From assembly GCA_038501625.1 (NCBI GenBank), contig JAZAYU010000362.1, positions 124,001 through 188,000 of the forward strand: a stretch of 64,000 nucleotides of DNA. The letters run 5' to 3'. Below the pieces are notes generated by a model, which saw only the letters and a program-made list of their open reading frames with translations, was not told where the DNA came from and searched no databases. The position numbers and the translations under genes are program-made. This document shows, piece after piece, positions 35,151 to 45,987 of this stretch. Position 1 is the first letter of the stretch. Each line of letters starts with the position of its first letter. The stretch is from Corbicula japonica (Eukaryota; Mollusca; Bivalvia; Venerida; Cyrenidae).

Positions 35151-35851
35151 TATAAACTTGTATTAAGAAGATATTCGGTGTGTGCTAGGTGAATCAGAAC
35201 ACAAAGAAAATATGCCACCGGCTGTTTCAAAAAATGTTTGGTTCTTATGAAATGCAAAGCACATCAAGTTTTTATTTAGAACTCTTTATACATAATGAAC
35301 AACCCCGACGTATCCCTGTACTGGGATGTCATGATCATATATACATCAATCTATCCATTAATCATTAACACTGAAATGAGATCTATTATCATGCAAAACA
35401 CATCTTCATGCTTAATTTAAAGTACAAATTTATTTTGTCAACAATCTGATGAATATTGCATTAATTATGAAATAGATGATCATTTATTACAAATTTGAAC
35501 AAAGTAAAGGGACCAAGCAACTGTACTGTCCACATTTTTATGGATCATTTTCATGAAGTATCTTCCAAAGGAATGAAAAAAAATGACCATGCTTTAATAC
35601 TTAATTAATCAACAAGGAAATAACCTTTACAAAATAGTGGGAATACAGTTTGTGATAGATACCAACTTGACCCTATACAGGGCATTTTTTTCCTTCTTAA
35701 GTAGGGGCCATTTATGGGCATCTTCCCCTAAGAAAATTTCTCACAGTTTTCCCCAAAAAGTACCTTAACATCAGGCTTTTTAAAATCATGCTTTTTTCCC
35801 CAGAATTATAGGGCTTGGGCCCCTACTCCAGGCAGTATAAAAAGCCCTGCT
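35151..35851. other. AT-rich sequence, nothing recognised
   Basis: No supported gene or repeat was seen. Confidence 0.35.
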
Positions 35852-36076
35852 ATACTCCATTGATACAACTTTGCGTTTGCAAACAGTGTAGATCCTGATC
35901 AGCTGTCACATCTGTGCCATCTATTAGAATATACCCTGTTTGCTTTAAGATTCATTAGGTTATTTCTGAAAAAGATGAGACCAGTACTTATCTAGATCAG
36001 ACAGCACAGATGTACCAGCTGGTCTGGATCTTTACTGGTGTCACATGCATAAAAATGTGTATATATGGAGTCAAGC
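35852..36076. repeat. Family A palindromic repeat
   Basis: TATACTCCATTGATACAACT at the left, GTGTAGATCCTGATCAGCTG inside, and GTGTATATATGGAGTCAAGC at the right. Confidence 0.65.
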
Positions 36077-36118
36077 ATTATAGAATTTTGATGATAACAA
36101 CCATTTCTAACTGGTAAT

Positions 36119-36921
36119 GCTGAATTCCCACTGCAGATCCGACATCCCGATCCCCTAAATGTCCCGACTGAGCCCGATCAAGCCCGACTAAACGCGTATA
36201 CATGACTTCTTCTCGACCTCTAGTCGATCACACAAGACCCCCACACAATTATTCACGACTCCTTCTAGACGTCAACCCGACCATGTTACCTATTTCCGCT
36301 CAATCATCCGGACCTTTACAAGGCCTCAGCTCGACCAACTGGACCTGTGCTCGATCGCTGCCAGATCTTCACCCGACCAGATTGACATGGTCGTACTCGG
36401 GTCGTAGAAGGTAATGTATCGAAACTTTTTGAATAACTCAATCTTCTACTCAACCAATACACAATCGCTTCCCGAGCGCTTCTCGACCGCTTGGCTACTC
36501 GATCGAGTAGCAGTCGAGTAGCAGTCTAGTTAATCTGGACACCAGTTTGAAAAGAGGTCAAGTTGATCGGGTTGCGATCAGATAATACTCGAGTAGAAGT
36601 CGATGTGATCGGGTACAGATCGGGTAAAAGATGTCAATTCGACAAAACTAGATCGCTACACGATTCCTTCTCAATCAACTCGATCTTCTACTCTACCAAT
36701 ACACGATCGCTTCTCCGAGCGCTTCTCGACCGCTTGGTAACTATATCGCTACTCGAATATTTTTGACATGTCAATAAAAATCAGGTAGGAAGCCCGAGTG
36801 ATGCGGACCATGCTAGACCTTCCCGACCACTCCCGATCACTCATACCGACCGAGCCAGACCAGTACCCGATTGCTTGATTGGGCTTGATCGAGTTGATCG
36901 GATTGGCAGTGGGAACTCAGC
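36119..36921. mobile_element. 803-bp TIR element with TCGA/GATC-rich interior
   Basis: GCTGAATTCCCACTGC at the left and GCAGTGGGAACTCAGC at the right are inverted repeats with one mismatch. The interior is quite unlike its AT-rich surroundings, dense in CGATC, TCGAC and CCCGA words. A segment of about 75 bp (TCTTCTACTCAACCAATACA and on to CTTCTCGACCGCTTGG) occurs twice, at about 36440-36505 and 36680-36745. No transposase was recognised; the short frames are compositional. Confidence 0.75.
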
Positions 36922-36980
36922 ATAATATACACCAACCATCAATATGCCTATAAGGTAACAAGTTTTAGCAAAACTTTTGC

Positions 36981-37235
36981 TTAACCCTTTCCTCCATAAG
37001 TTATTTTTTAAAGCATTTTTACGAATGTGCGACCAGTGTAGATCCAGATCAGCCGGCACATCTGTGCCGTCTGATCAGGATCTGCACTGGTCGCTTTTTG
37101 GTCAGAAATTACCTAATAAATCAAATAGTGAACAGTGCAGATCATGATCAGACGGCACGGATGTGCAGGCTGATCTGTATAATATACACTGTTCGCCCAA
37201 GCAATAAAGGTGTGTCTATGAAGGAAAGGGTTTAA
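36981..37235. repeat. Family A palindromic repeat (complete copy)
   Basis: TTAACCCTTTCCTCCATAAG at the left, TCTATGAAGGAAAGGGTTTAA at the right, and both internal pairs intact. Confidence 0.82.
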
Positions 37236-37419
37236 CAGAAAGAGTATAGCTTTAATCCTGTTTTTTTGTTTTACATGGAAAGAAAATACAGATTTTATAA
37301 TATTGATTAAAACTGTGATGTTTAATTTACAAGAAATAAACAGGAAACCTCATGCACACTTAATAACACTGCAACAAAAATCACATTAGAACATTCAAAA
37401 CATTACATTAGATGATTGT

Positions 37420-37640
37420 TTCCAGCAAGTGTCTTATGTAACATGAGACTGTCACAGTATGTTGTGAATGACATTGCAATAAAACATTTTTAATTGTATT
37501 CTAAAAATTAGTTATACCATAACTCCAGCAAGTGTCTTATGTAACATGAGCCAGTCACAATAATATTGTGAATGACATTGCAATAAAACAGTTTTAATTG
37601 TATTCTAGAAATTAATTATAACGTAACTCTCAATGAAAAA
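37420..37640. repeat. Tandem duplication, two copies of about 110 bp
   Basis: CCAGCAAGTGTCTTATGTAA begins each copy (about 37422 and 37527). Each continues through GAATGACATTGCAATAAAAC and TTTTAATTGTATTCTA. Divergence is modest. Confidence 0.8.
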
Positions 37641-37705
37641 AAAGTTGCAGCAGCAAACTTTGACAACCTATGATATAATTGCACTTTTAATTGAAACCTA
37701 ACACA

Positions 37706-37942
37706 TGAAGTGTGAGGTTGGTGCACCCTAGAACCTGGTTTAAACCCCCAGTGGCAATTTGATTTGCCACTGACCGTTCCAAGGCGGTAACCCCTCGGGT
37801 TCTCATTTTTGTTTATTGTTAGTGGTGTCCCTTTTGAAACTCAGATCATTTTATTAACCAATTGCTCTCTCTCCCTCTCTTCTTCATGACTGTGTGGGGA
37901 GGCTGTTTTTTCTGAATCTGGCGATTCCTGATATGCATATTT
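37706..37942. repeat. Interspersed repeat, inverted relative to 44970-45231
   Basis: AAGTGTGAGGTTGGTGCACC through GGCAATTTGATTTGCCACTG to ATTCCTGATATGCATAT matches the reverse complement of 45231-44970, including the CT-rich tract (an AG run in the other copy). The GGCAAT...TTGCC core is itself a small hairpin. Confidence 0.8.
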
Positions 37943-38217
37943 TACCTTTTTCTCAATTAGGAAACAGGTAAATGCTTTACTTGTGTATGATTTCAGGCAT
38001 CCCCTGATCAATTTTAATAAAAGCAACAACAATTATCACCTAACTTAACTTTGCTGCAATAATTGTAAATTTCTTCTTAAAATCCAACAGGGATTAAGGC
38101 TTCCCACTCATATCAATTTGATGATCTTACAAAAACTTGAGAAATTTGTTGTAGGTGCTGCATGACAATAATACCATACATTTTATCTGTAAACTCCATG
38201 GAATATGGCTTTCATCC

Positions 38218-38374
38218 AGATGGTGGTAAGTGTAGATCCAGATCTGGCACATCCCTGCCATCTGATCAGGATCTACACTGACCAAACAGTGAATTGTATG
38301 GATCCATATAAGATGACAGATTTGTAGATCCAGATCAGCTATTACATTTGTACCATCTGATCAGCAGGGAATCT
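38218..38374. repeat. Family A fragment
   Basis: GTGTAGATCCAGATCTGGCA facing CTGATCAGGATCTACACTGA, then a second partial pair. The termini are absent. Confidence 0.5.
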
Positions 38375-39201
38375 AAAATCATCGGCAGGCTGGTCATTGA
38401 CCGATTTTCGGGAAAAATGTCTGATTGAAATTTCAAAATTGGTTAAAAAAATCGGTCATGAATATTGGCCTACAAACCGTTGCAAAATTACCTACATGTA
38501 CATTTTTTCACAGCTTAATCAGCTATTAACCTGCCAATTAGCGACTTCACAAGTCTGCTACCATGACTACCACGACTACACGTTCCGTGAATAGCCTGCG
38601 GCATAGATGAAACAGGATGTGGTCGGTCTCATTTTAATAACGGGCGGGTTATTTAATTTCCAAAAATGGACAGCGCTAGTCAAAGGCTGTTTGACGTCAA
38701 TACAAATGGTTGTATTCATTAACGTAAACCATGAAACAGTTTGCATTTTATTGACACACGTGTTAGTCCGATATGCGCGTAATTCTAAAAGACCGACAAC
38801 CGAAAATTGCTGTTTATCAAATTTAAAGAAAACTTATATCATGCGAAGTTTACTTAAACTGTTAGCATTTCACAACATATTTGAAAGGGCTCAAATGAAT
38901 ATTTACTTAAATGTGAAAAAAAAATCGAGTGACCGGCAAATACGCACATAACGATTCAAATAAATTTCAAAATTACAAAAATCGAATTAATGAACAATTA
39001 TTTCCAACTCTTTGTAATGTTGCATACGCAGACTCTTGTAAGTTCATAGATTCAAACAGTACTACATCCGGTAAAGAAAAGAATAATATTTCGAACAACT
39101 ATAATATAGTGTTAGAAAGCATGGTGTGATCGACGTATATTAATGTAAAGCGAATACTTGCCTCCCGAAATTCCGAGAGATAAAACATTTTAATAACTAA
39201 A
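38375..39201. other. Unassigned sequence with modest open frames
   Basis: A 114-codon plus-strand frame at 38607-38951 (with VKGCLTSIQMVVFINVNHET inside) has no recognisable family and may be chance or a decayed mobile-element gene. TCGGTCATGA/GGTCATTGACCGA motifs occur near 38390-38460. Confidence 0.25.
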
Positions 39202-40603
39202 CAAGAGGTGTTTGTCAAACACAAATGCCCCCCCTGACGTGCAAGTGATATCTATTAGCATTGAATTTAAATTTTTGGAAATTTAGAGACTTTTGTAAGC
39301 TTTAGCAATGAAGGGTACCAGTCATGAAAGCAATTTACAAGACGGTGGAACTCCTATATGTCAATAACCAGGTCATCCAATGAGAGGATTACATTTACCT
39401 CGACAAACATAAGCGCGTGTAGATTAACCTAGTCTAACACAAAGGATTTTATTGTAATTTAAATCAAATATTCGCTATTGGCGGAGATATAGTAGCTCTA
39501 GTGTTATGTCAATTCCGGTAATGTGCAGGCTTTAGTGACCATCCATACAAACCAAAGCATTTAATAAACACAAGTGAGTGATAATCAGTGCCTATTTATG
39601 ACACGGCATATATTGAAATAGTTTAAAATTAATGTTATGGATCATTAATATATATCTTTACTTGAAATTGTCATGGGGAAAAATAATCACAACTTTACAC
39701 TGAGAAGTATTTTATTTTATTATACAAATAAACATAAAAACGTTGTCTAGTTATTGATCGAACAAGGTTTTTTGTTGTCAAGGCCACCATGACCTTGACC
39801 TTTGACCTACTGACCCCAAAACCAATAGGGGTCTTCTACTGGTCACGACCAACTTCCACACCAAATATGAGGTCTGTATCACAAAGCGTTGTCTAGTTAT
39901 TGATCGGACAACGTTTTTGTATGCAAAGGCCACTGTGACCTTGACCTTTGACCTACTGATCCTAAAATCAATAGGGTTCTTCTATTGGTCATGACCAACC
40001 TCCACACCAAATATGAGGACTGTATCACAAAGCGTTGTCTAGTTATTGATCGGACAAGGTTTTTGTGGTCAAGGCCACTGTGACCTTGACCTTTGACCTA
40101 CTGACCCCAAAATCAATAGGGGTCTTCTACTGGTCATGACCAACCTCCACACCAAATATGAGGACTGTATCACAAAGCGTTGTCTAGTTATTGATCGGAC
40201 AAGGTTTTTGTGGTCAAGGCCACTGTGACCTTGACCTTTGACCTACTGACCCCAAAATCAATAGGGGTCTTCTACTGGTCATGACCAACCTCCACACCAA
40301 ATATGAGGACTGTACCACAAAGCGTTGTCTAGTTATTGATCGGACAAGGTTTTTGTGGTCAAGGCCACTGTGACCTTGACCTTTGACCTACTGACCCCAA
40401 AATCAATAGGGGTCTTCTACTGGTCATGACCAACCTCCACACTAAATATAAGGACTGTATCACAAAGCGTTGTCTAGTTATTGATCGGACAAGATGTGGT
40501 CTACGGACCGACCGACCCACCGACCGACCGACCGACCGACCGACCTACCGACCGACCGACATGTGCAAAGCAATATACCCCCGCTTCTTCGAAGGGGGGC
40601 ATA
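39202..40603. mobile_element. Array-bearing element with nuclear-receptor-like repeats
   Basis: The left end is CAAGAGGTGTTTGTCAAACA followed by AATGCCCCCC. The right end is CTTCGAAGGGGGGCATAA. About five units of 145 bp lie between 39740 and 40490 (CAATAGGGGTCTTCTACTGG, AAAGCGTTGTCTAGTTATTG). Each holds TGACCTTGACCTTTGACCT. A (GACC)n tract at about 40506-40560 precedes the right end. It abuts the promoter-like block at 40604. Confidence 0.75.
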
Positions 40604-40930
40604 ATAATCCACTTCACAATCGCTATGATCACTGCTGAAGATAACTGTTTTGAACCATTACGTCACGTTTTAAATGCATGTAATGCTAGTTTATTACAAC
40701 AAAGACGCCGATCGCCGTAAACATCAAACGTCGCGTGCCGCTCTTATAAATCGATCGAAGACTTTTTTGGTATACAGCTCGAAAACCATTAATCTGTTGA
40801 GAGGTTGTAGGATATCGCCGACGGACGTCGCTGTTCGTGCAGACCGTTAGTCGCTGTTCGTGCGAACCGGAAGTTGGCGAAATGTCAATTTTGGCGCCAA
40901 TGTCCGATTGGGATTTTGAAATTTTAGAAT
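40604..40930 (+). promoter_or_regulatory. Promoter-like block, copy 2 of an inverted pair
   Basis: Matches 9930-9553 reverse complemented. It keeps TTACGTCA (40658-40665), AACCGGAAGT (40865-40874) and TTGGCGCCAA (40891-40900) in the same order and orientation relative to the block. In the frame corresponding to copy 1 it shares SRAALINRS and INLLRGCRISP, but a stop follows VTF. No gene recognised downstream. Confidence 0.45.
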
Positions 40931-40931
40931 C

Positions 40932-41020
40932 CCTGCTGATCAGGATCTACACTGTTTTAACATTCAATAGGGTTTTTCTGCTTAACAAGCCAACCGTGTA
41001 GATCCACCTTTGCCCATATG
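40932..41020. repeat. Family A fragment
   Basis: TGCTGATCAGGATCTACACT and CCGTGTAGATCCACCTTTGC, without termini. Confidence 0.45.
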
Positions 41021-41034
41021 GTTCTGTTTCTATG

Positions 41035-41345
41035 TTCTGAAAACCGTAAATATATTCTAAAAACATCAAATAGGCTCTGGAAACATTGAATAGGCACTGA
41101 AAACAGTGTAGAAGGCTCAGAAAACAGTGTATAGAATTCAAAAAAGTAAAAAGGCCATGAAAATAGAGTTCTAAAAACAGTGAATATTTTCTGAAAGCAG
41201 TAAACACACTATGAAAACAGTGAATAGGCTCCGAGTCTGAAAACAGTGAAAATGTTCTGAAAACAGTGAACAGGCTCTGAATACAGTGATTATGTTATGA
41301 AAACAGTAAATAGGCTCTGAAATAAATGTGAATGGTCTGAAAGCA
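41035..41345. repeat. Degenerate minisatellite, about 21-28 bp units
   Basis: About a dozen variants of CTGAAAACAGTGAATAGGCT run head to tail. Spacing varies, so the array is old or was built from a composite unit. Confidence 0.8.
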
Positions 41346-42551
41346 AACATTATTTATGTGAAGAAATTCACTGGTCAAATTAACATCAACTTATCATTGA
41401 GACAAAATATGGGACCAACATGATAAGGAGACAGCTTGTAACAGCGTTAATAGTGCTCTTGGTGCAAACATTTAGTTTAATGACTGCGAGATGTAACAGA
41501 TGATTTCTTAATTTGCAATTTTGTTATCAACATTAAAGTACTATTCCTTTTTGAGATCCTGTTTGAAATAATTACATGCAAAATGACTAACATTTTTACT
41601 TTATCACAGTGGATGTCTTAGCTGGCTTTTGAACAAGTTTTGTAACCGATGAAGTTGAATCCATATGATTTAGACTTTTTTTTTAATTGGCAAAAGTTAC
41701 AGTATGTAAAACTGACTAATATACAGGCTTAAATCAAATGTCATTTGTTGTATCTATACTAAATAACTCTTGAGAAAACCTCTCTGCATTAAAAATCTCT
41801 ACCACAGATTATACCACTATTTTCAACATTTTCTCAAATAACCATCTTGCTGGATCAAACATCAGATATAAAGCATTCAAACATTTCGGACCAATTTTTT
41901 TTCTTAATAAAAAGAGAAAACAATCAAAGTATAAACATCATAATTATGATTATATTTTTAAAAGCAAACATATCTGACTGAATTTTTTTTAAAGAAATGT
42001 ACAAAATATCTTTAACAGGCATTAATTCTATCATTACATTCTACAGATGTATTTTATGCAAGGTGGCTATGAGGACAATTGTATATGTCACTGTGATTTC
42101 TGTGTCACCTTGTTATCTGTAGGAGAAAAGACCAACAGCCCACTAATAGAAATCAATAGAAAGTTCTGTGACTGGAATTAATTGTGTCCATAAATGGTTA
42201 GAGAAAAGACTCCTATAGCTGTTGCACGGTCACAGTTGACAATTTAATCTACAATGACATTTTCTGGGTGAAAAAGATAAAATAAAAATGTCTATTAATT
42301 ATGACATTGATTCCTGGCTGGAGGCATCTAGTCAGGAAGTGCTTAGTTATTGTCACTCTCAGTTAATCTGGAAAATGAGGGTTACACTAAGGCATAGCAT
42401 TAATGGTTGATCTTTTACCAAGGGACACATACAAGTCATGTGCTGTTCCCTCTAAACTTGTAGTTTTGAAAGTACAAAAAGGGGCATAACTCTGTCAAGT
42501 GACCTTGATCTAAAGATTTTGACATCACCTTGACCTTGTTGTCAATTACAA
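41346..42551. other. AT-rich sequence, nothing recognised
   Basis: No exon or repeat family member was recognised, apart from short GTGACCTTGATC-type motifs near 42500 that resemble array-element sequence. Confidence 0.3.
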
Positions 42552-43522
42552 CAAGAGGGCCATGATGGCCCTAAAAGCGCTCACCTGAGTTTAGTCAAGT
42601 GTCTCTTGCAACAGTGACCTAGTTTTTGGACCCAGATGACTCATATTCAAACTCAACTAAGATATCATTGCGACAAACATCCTGACTAAGTTTCATGACA
42701 ATCTGAGCAAAAATGTGACCCCTAGAGTGTTAACAAGAAAAATTCTATTTTTAGAAACAGTGACCTTGTTTTTGGACCTAGATGACCCATATTCAAACTC
42801 GTCTGAGAAATCATTAAAGCAGATATCCTGATGAACTCTCATGACAATCAGAGTAAAAATGAGACCCTTGGAGTGTTAACAAGAAAATTATATTTTTAGT
42901 AACAGTGACCTTGTTTTTGGACCCAGATGACCCATATTCAAACTCCTCCGAGATATCATTCAGAAAAACATCCTTACCAAGTTTTATGACAATCGGAGAA
43001 AAAATGTGACAGCTAGAGTGTTCACAAGAAAATTCTATTTTAAGTTACAGTGACCTAGTTTTTGGACCCAGATGACCCATATTCGAACTCATCCGAGAAA
43101 TCATTGGGACAAACTTCCTCACTAAGTTTCATGAAAATCGAAGCAAAATTGTGTCCGCTAGGGTGTTCACAAGAAAATTCTATTTTTAGTAACAGTGACC
43201 TAGTTTTTGGACGATCTGGATCTACACTGTTCGCCCATGCAACAAAATGTGTCCTGACTAAGTTTCATGACAATCGAAGCAAAATTGTGTCCGCTAGGGT
43301 GTTCACAAGAAAATTCTATTTTTAGTAACAGTGACCTAGTTTTTGGACGATCTGGATCTACACTGTCGCCCATGCAACAAAATGTGTCCTGACTAAGTTT
43401 CATGACAATCGAAGCAAAATTGTGACCGCTAGGGTGTTCACAAGAAAATTCTATTTTTAGTAACAGTGACCTAGTTCTTGGACGATCTGGATCACACTGT
43501 TCGCCCATGCAAAAAATGTGTC
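42552..43522. repeat. Left end of a GCTCACCT-type element with tandem units
   Basis: CAAGAGGGCCATGATGGCCC then CGCTCACCTGAG matches the left end at 23357. Units of about 145 bp follow (GTGACCTAGTTTTTGGACCC, ATTCAAACTC, AAGAAAATTCTATTTTTAG). The last three units are about 137 bp and carry a foreign piece of Family A (GATCTGGATCTACACTGTTC, GCCCATGCAA). No matching right end follows directly. Confidence 0.75.
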
Positions 43523-44343
43523 TAATATAGTCTGAACATTTTGAGAATGTGCTACAAATATGTTTTACAAACAGTGAATAAAATATTCAGAAAAGCCTTA
43601 TTTGCAAAGAGCTATAAAGTAAGAAAGTTTATTTGGTCAATATCCATAGAAAATGACAAAATTTACAGTATAAAATCTTCCACAGCAAATTTCTTAATAT
43701 TGCATAACACAGATATAACACAGATCTAAATAGCAAAGTTCACTAGGTCATTGTCAAGCATCTAGAGCTATACTGTGGTACTGCAATATAATTGTCGGTC
43801 ATCAGGATGACCGACATATTATAATGGACCAAACTTGAACTTTGAAGGGTAACACCGGTTAACAGCGGCACCGGACGTGGTCACTTTAGACAAAGCCGCT
43901 CGTCTAGAGCTTGGGAATGCTATTCCGTTCCCCCTATTTGCAAGAAAAGTCTTCTAAATGTTGATGAAACAATATCTGGACGTTGTAGTAACATCAAATC
44001 AGAAATTGAGCAGATATATAACGACATGTTAAATTATATAAACATACGTGTGTTGTATTTTCTACAGGGTGTAGAAAAAATGTTATGCGTCTTTTTTTAG
44101 AAAGTCACGTGATGAAAACCTTCATAGCAAAATATTATTTGTGTATAAATTGAACTGTTACGTTATTTGATTCAAACAACTGTTCAGGATGATCCCATAT
44201 ATGAAATAGATTCAATCCGTTATATTGATTTTGTTGGTCAAAAGCAAGACATCGTTTATGTTTTTCTTAGAGACTAATGAATATCCGGGCGTGCTCGATT
44301 GGGCTGTCGGAACTGTGCCAGAATCAAATTCCGACTCTTCCAC
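43523..44343. other. Unassigned sequence
   Basis: A hairpin GTCGGTCATCAGGATGACCGAC lies near 43795. GCGTGCTCGATTGG near 44289 recurs inverted near 46420-46433. No gene was recognised. Confidence 0.3.
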
Positions 44344-44969
44344 AGAATCTGCTTGACTGTTTCACTGCGCATGTCTGTACTTTCAGCAGACAGCGACAGT
44401 AGTAAACCAATTTTGTCTGGCGATTATATTCCCCAGAGAATCCTTAGCGAGCTTCAGTTATCTTTCCTCGAGGTTTAAAATAGGCGGTATTCCCCAAGCT
44501 TGCAAGTAAAGTACATACTGCTGCTGGAGATTAACAACACCAGTTGGTGTTAGATTTACAAATACAACGAACTCGGAGTCATATTACAAGATGTATGTTT
44601 ACCGTTATCACAGCAGAGTTGCTGATAGCAATTTGATGCCACTTAAATGTCGGTCACTGATTTATTGCCATTCATATGTTTGGAATGCATATTATGATGA
44701 GATATGTATCTGTATTGTTACGACGCTTGTAACCACTGCTGGCGTAGTGCATCGGGGGTTTAAATGTTAACCATTCGAGTTGCACAAATACTGCACACTG
44801 TTTGCCATATCCTGTCGTTCAGGGCGACGTTTACACCTTCTAGATGCTGGTTTAATACAGTATAAGCTGTACCTCTTCTTTTCTTTTTTACAAATGGTTT
44901 CTCTTTAATCAAGTGTTATGTTGAATTATTGTAATGAGCAATAGGCTTAGTTGATAAGAAAAAAGCAAC

Positions 44970-45034
44970 ATATGCATATCAGGAATCGCCACACTCAAAA
45001 AACACAGCCTCCCCACGCAGCGAAAAAGAAGAGA

Positions 45035-45075
<41 letters not shown>

Positions 45076-45231
45076 CATGTTTTATATATGTATGTCAATT
45101 CAAATAGGACGCCACAAACAATTAATAAAAAAGAGAACCTTTGGGGATACCGCCTTGGAACGGTCAGTGGCAAAACAAATTGCCACTGGGGGTTTAAACC
45201 AGGTTCTAGGGTGCACCAACCTCACACTTGC
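44970..45231. repeat. Interspersed repeat, inverted relative to 37706-37942
   Basis: ATATGCATATCAGGAATCGC through an AG run (about 45031-45072) to GGTTTAAACCAGGTTCTAGG and GTGCACCAACCTCACACTT. The AG microsatellite is longer here than in the other copy. Confidence 0.8.
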
Positions 45232-45510
45232 CCCAACAGGTTCTCGTATCACAAAACAAGTACAAATTGTCTTGGTGAAATAACTCCAACCCACCCATCA
45301 GCTCAACAATGTTGCATGCAAAAGCATACAAACATATAAACATAAGAATTTAATAGCATTGCAAAGCCAAAGGGCGGGTACTCAATGATCTTTCCGAGAC
45401 CAGAGCACCTGGAGTAAAATCAGCAAGAACACGATGACAGGGATAAAAGAAACAAATCGAGCTTTTAGGTTCTTTTAAGAAAAGATTTCCCCATAAACTT
45501 TCATAAACTC

Positions 45511-45900
45511 TTACACCCCTGCCACCGTCGTGCAACCAAAGAGGTAAGCATAATGATCAACTGTAGATGGGTTAATCACCAGGCCTGCAGAGCGCTGTAA
45601 AATATCTTGTTGGTAACCTTTCTTTTTAAATTTACAGATGGTTTTTACGAATAACCGGGAGAAATTTGCATCGCCTTTTATCTTCTTAAGTTTATAAATT
45701 AAATCTCCATAAAAAACTGGCTGTGAAATTCCTTGTTGCAATATTGATTTTAAACTGCAGCTGTATTTATGAATTAGATCTGGATATCGGCGATAAAACT
45801 TGCAAAAGGTTTTCCTTAATTTGTGATACCGATAACCTTGTTTTAAAGAAGCTGGAGAAATTTTTTTTAAATAGATACAGAGAACAGGCTTGACGTAATC
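45511..45900 (-). pseudogene. Remnant of a conserved mobile-element protein
   Basis: On the minus strand the frame reads GYRYHKLRKTFCKFYRRYPD, then LQQGISQPVFYGDLIYKL, then INPSTVDHYAYLFGCTTV before stopping. Motifs of the form HKLRKTF, QQGIS-P-FYGDL-YK and NP-TVD recur, as I recall, in many anonymous cnidarian and mollusc proteins attributed to mobile elements. Its activity is unknown to me. The frame is closed by stops on both sides, so this is a decayed fragment. It lies on the opposite strand to the nearby LINE. Confidence 0.5.
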
Positions 45901-45987
45901 CAGAAGCCAATCAGAGGCCTCTAGTTTTTTGGTTTACAACAGTCGTTTATTTTCTGATAACGACGGAGAAAGAGTCTAAGAATCTGC

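Larger units (their letters stand above)
44401..45938. mobile_element. Nested 1.5-kb insertion with ACAGT duplication
   Basis: Relative to the empty copy at 57996-58078, 1538 bp are added between two ACAGT copies (44396-44400 and 45939-45943). The added DNA starts AGTAAACCAA and ends TTGGTTTACA, a 9-bp inverted repeat with one end base differing. It includes the inverted repeat copy at 44970-45231 and a minus-strand coding remnant at 45511-45900. Alternatively the long form is original and the 83-bp copy is a deletion through the ACAGT microhomology. Confidence 0.62.
44353..45978. mobile_element. Mutator-like element copy with 9-bp duplication, holding a nested insertion
   Basis: TTGACTGTTTCACTGCGC at the left and GAGAAAGAGTCTA at the right are short imperfect inverted repeats. 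AGAATCTGC flanks both ends exactly (44344-44352 and 45979-45987). Outside the nested block (44401-45938) it is nearly identical to the 83-bp copy at 57996-58078. A 9-bp duplication is the usual Mutator (MULE) size; the superfamily call rests on that alone. Confidence 0.72.

Noticed and set aside
37841..38032. Leucine-rich minus-strand frame with a phase-1 GTAAAG donor-like site
   Set aside because: There is no ATG at its start, and much of it overlaps a repeat also found at 45 kb.
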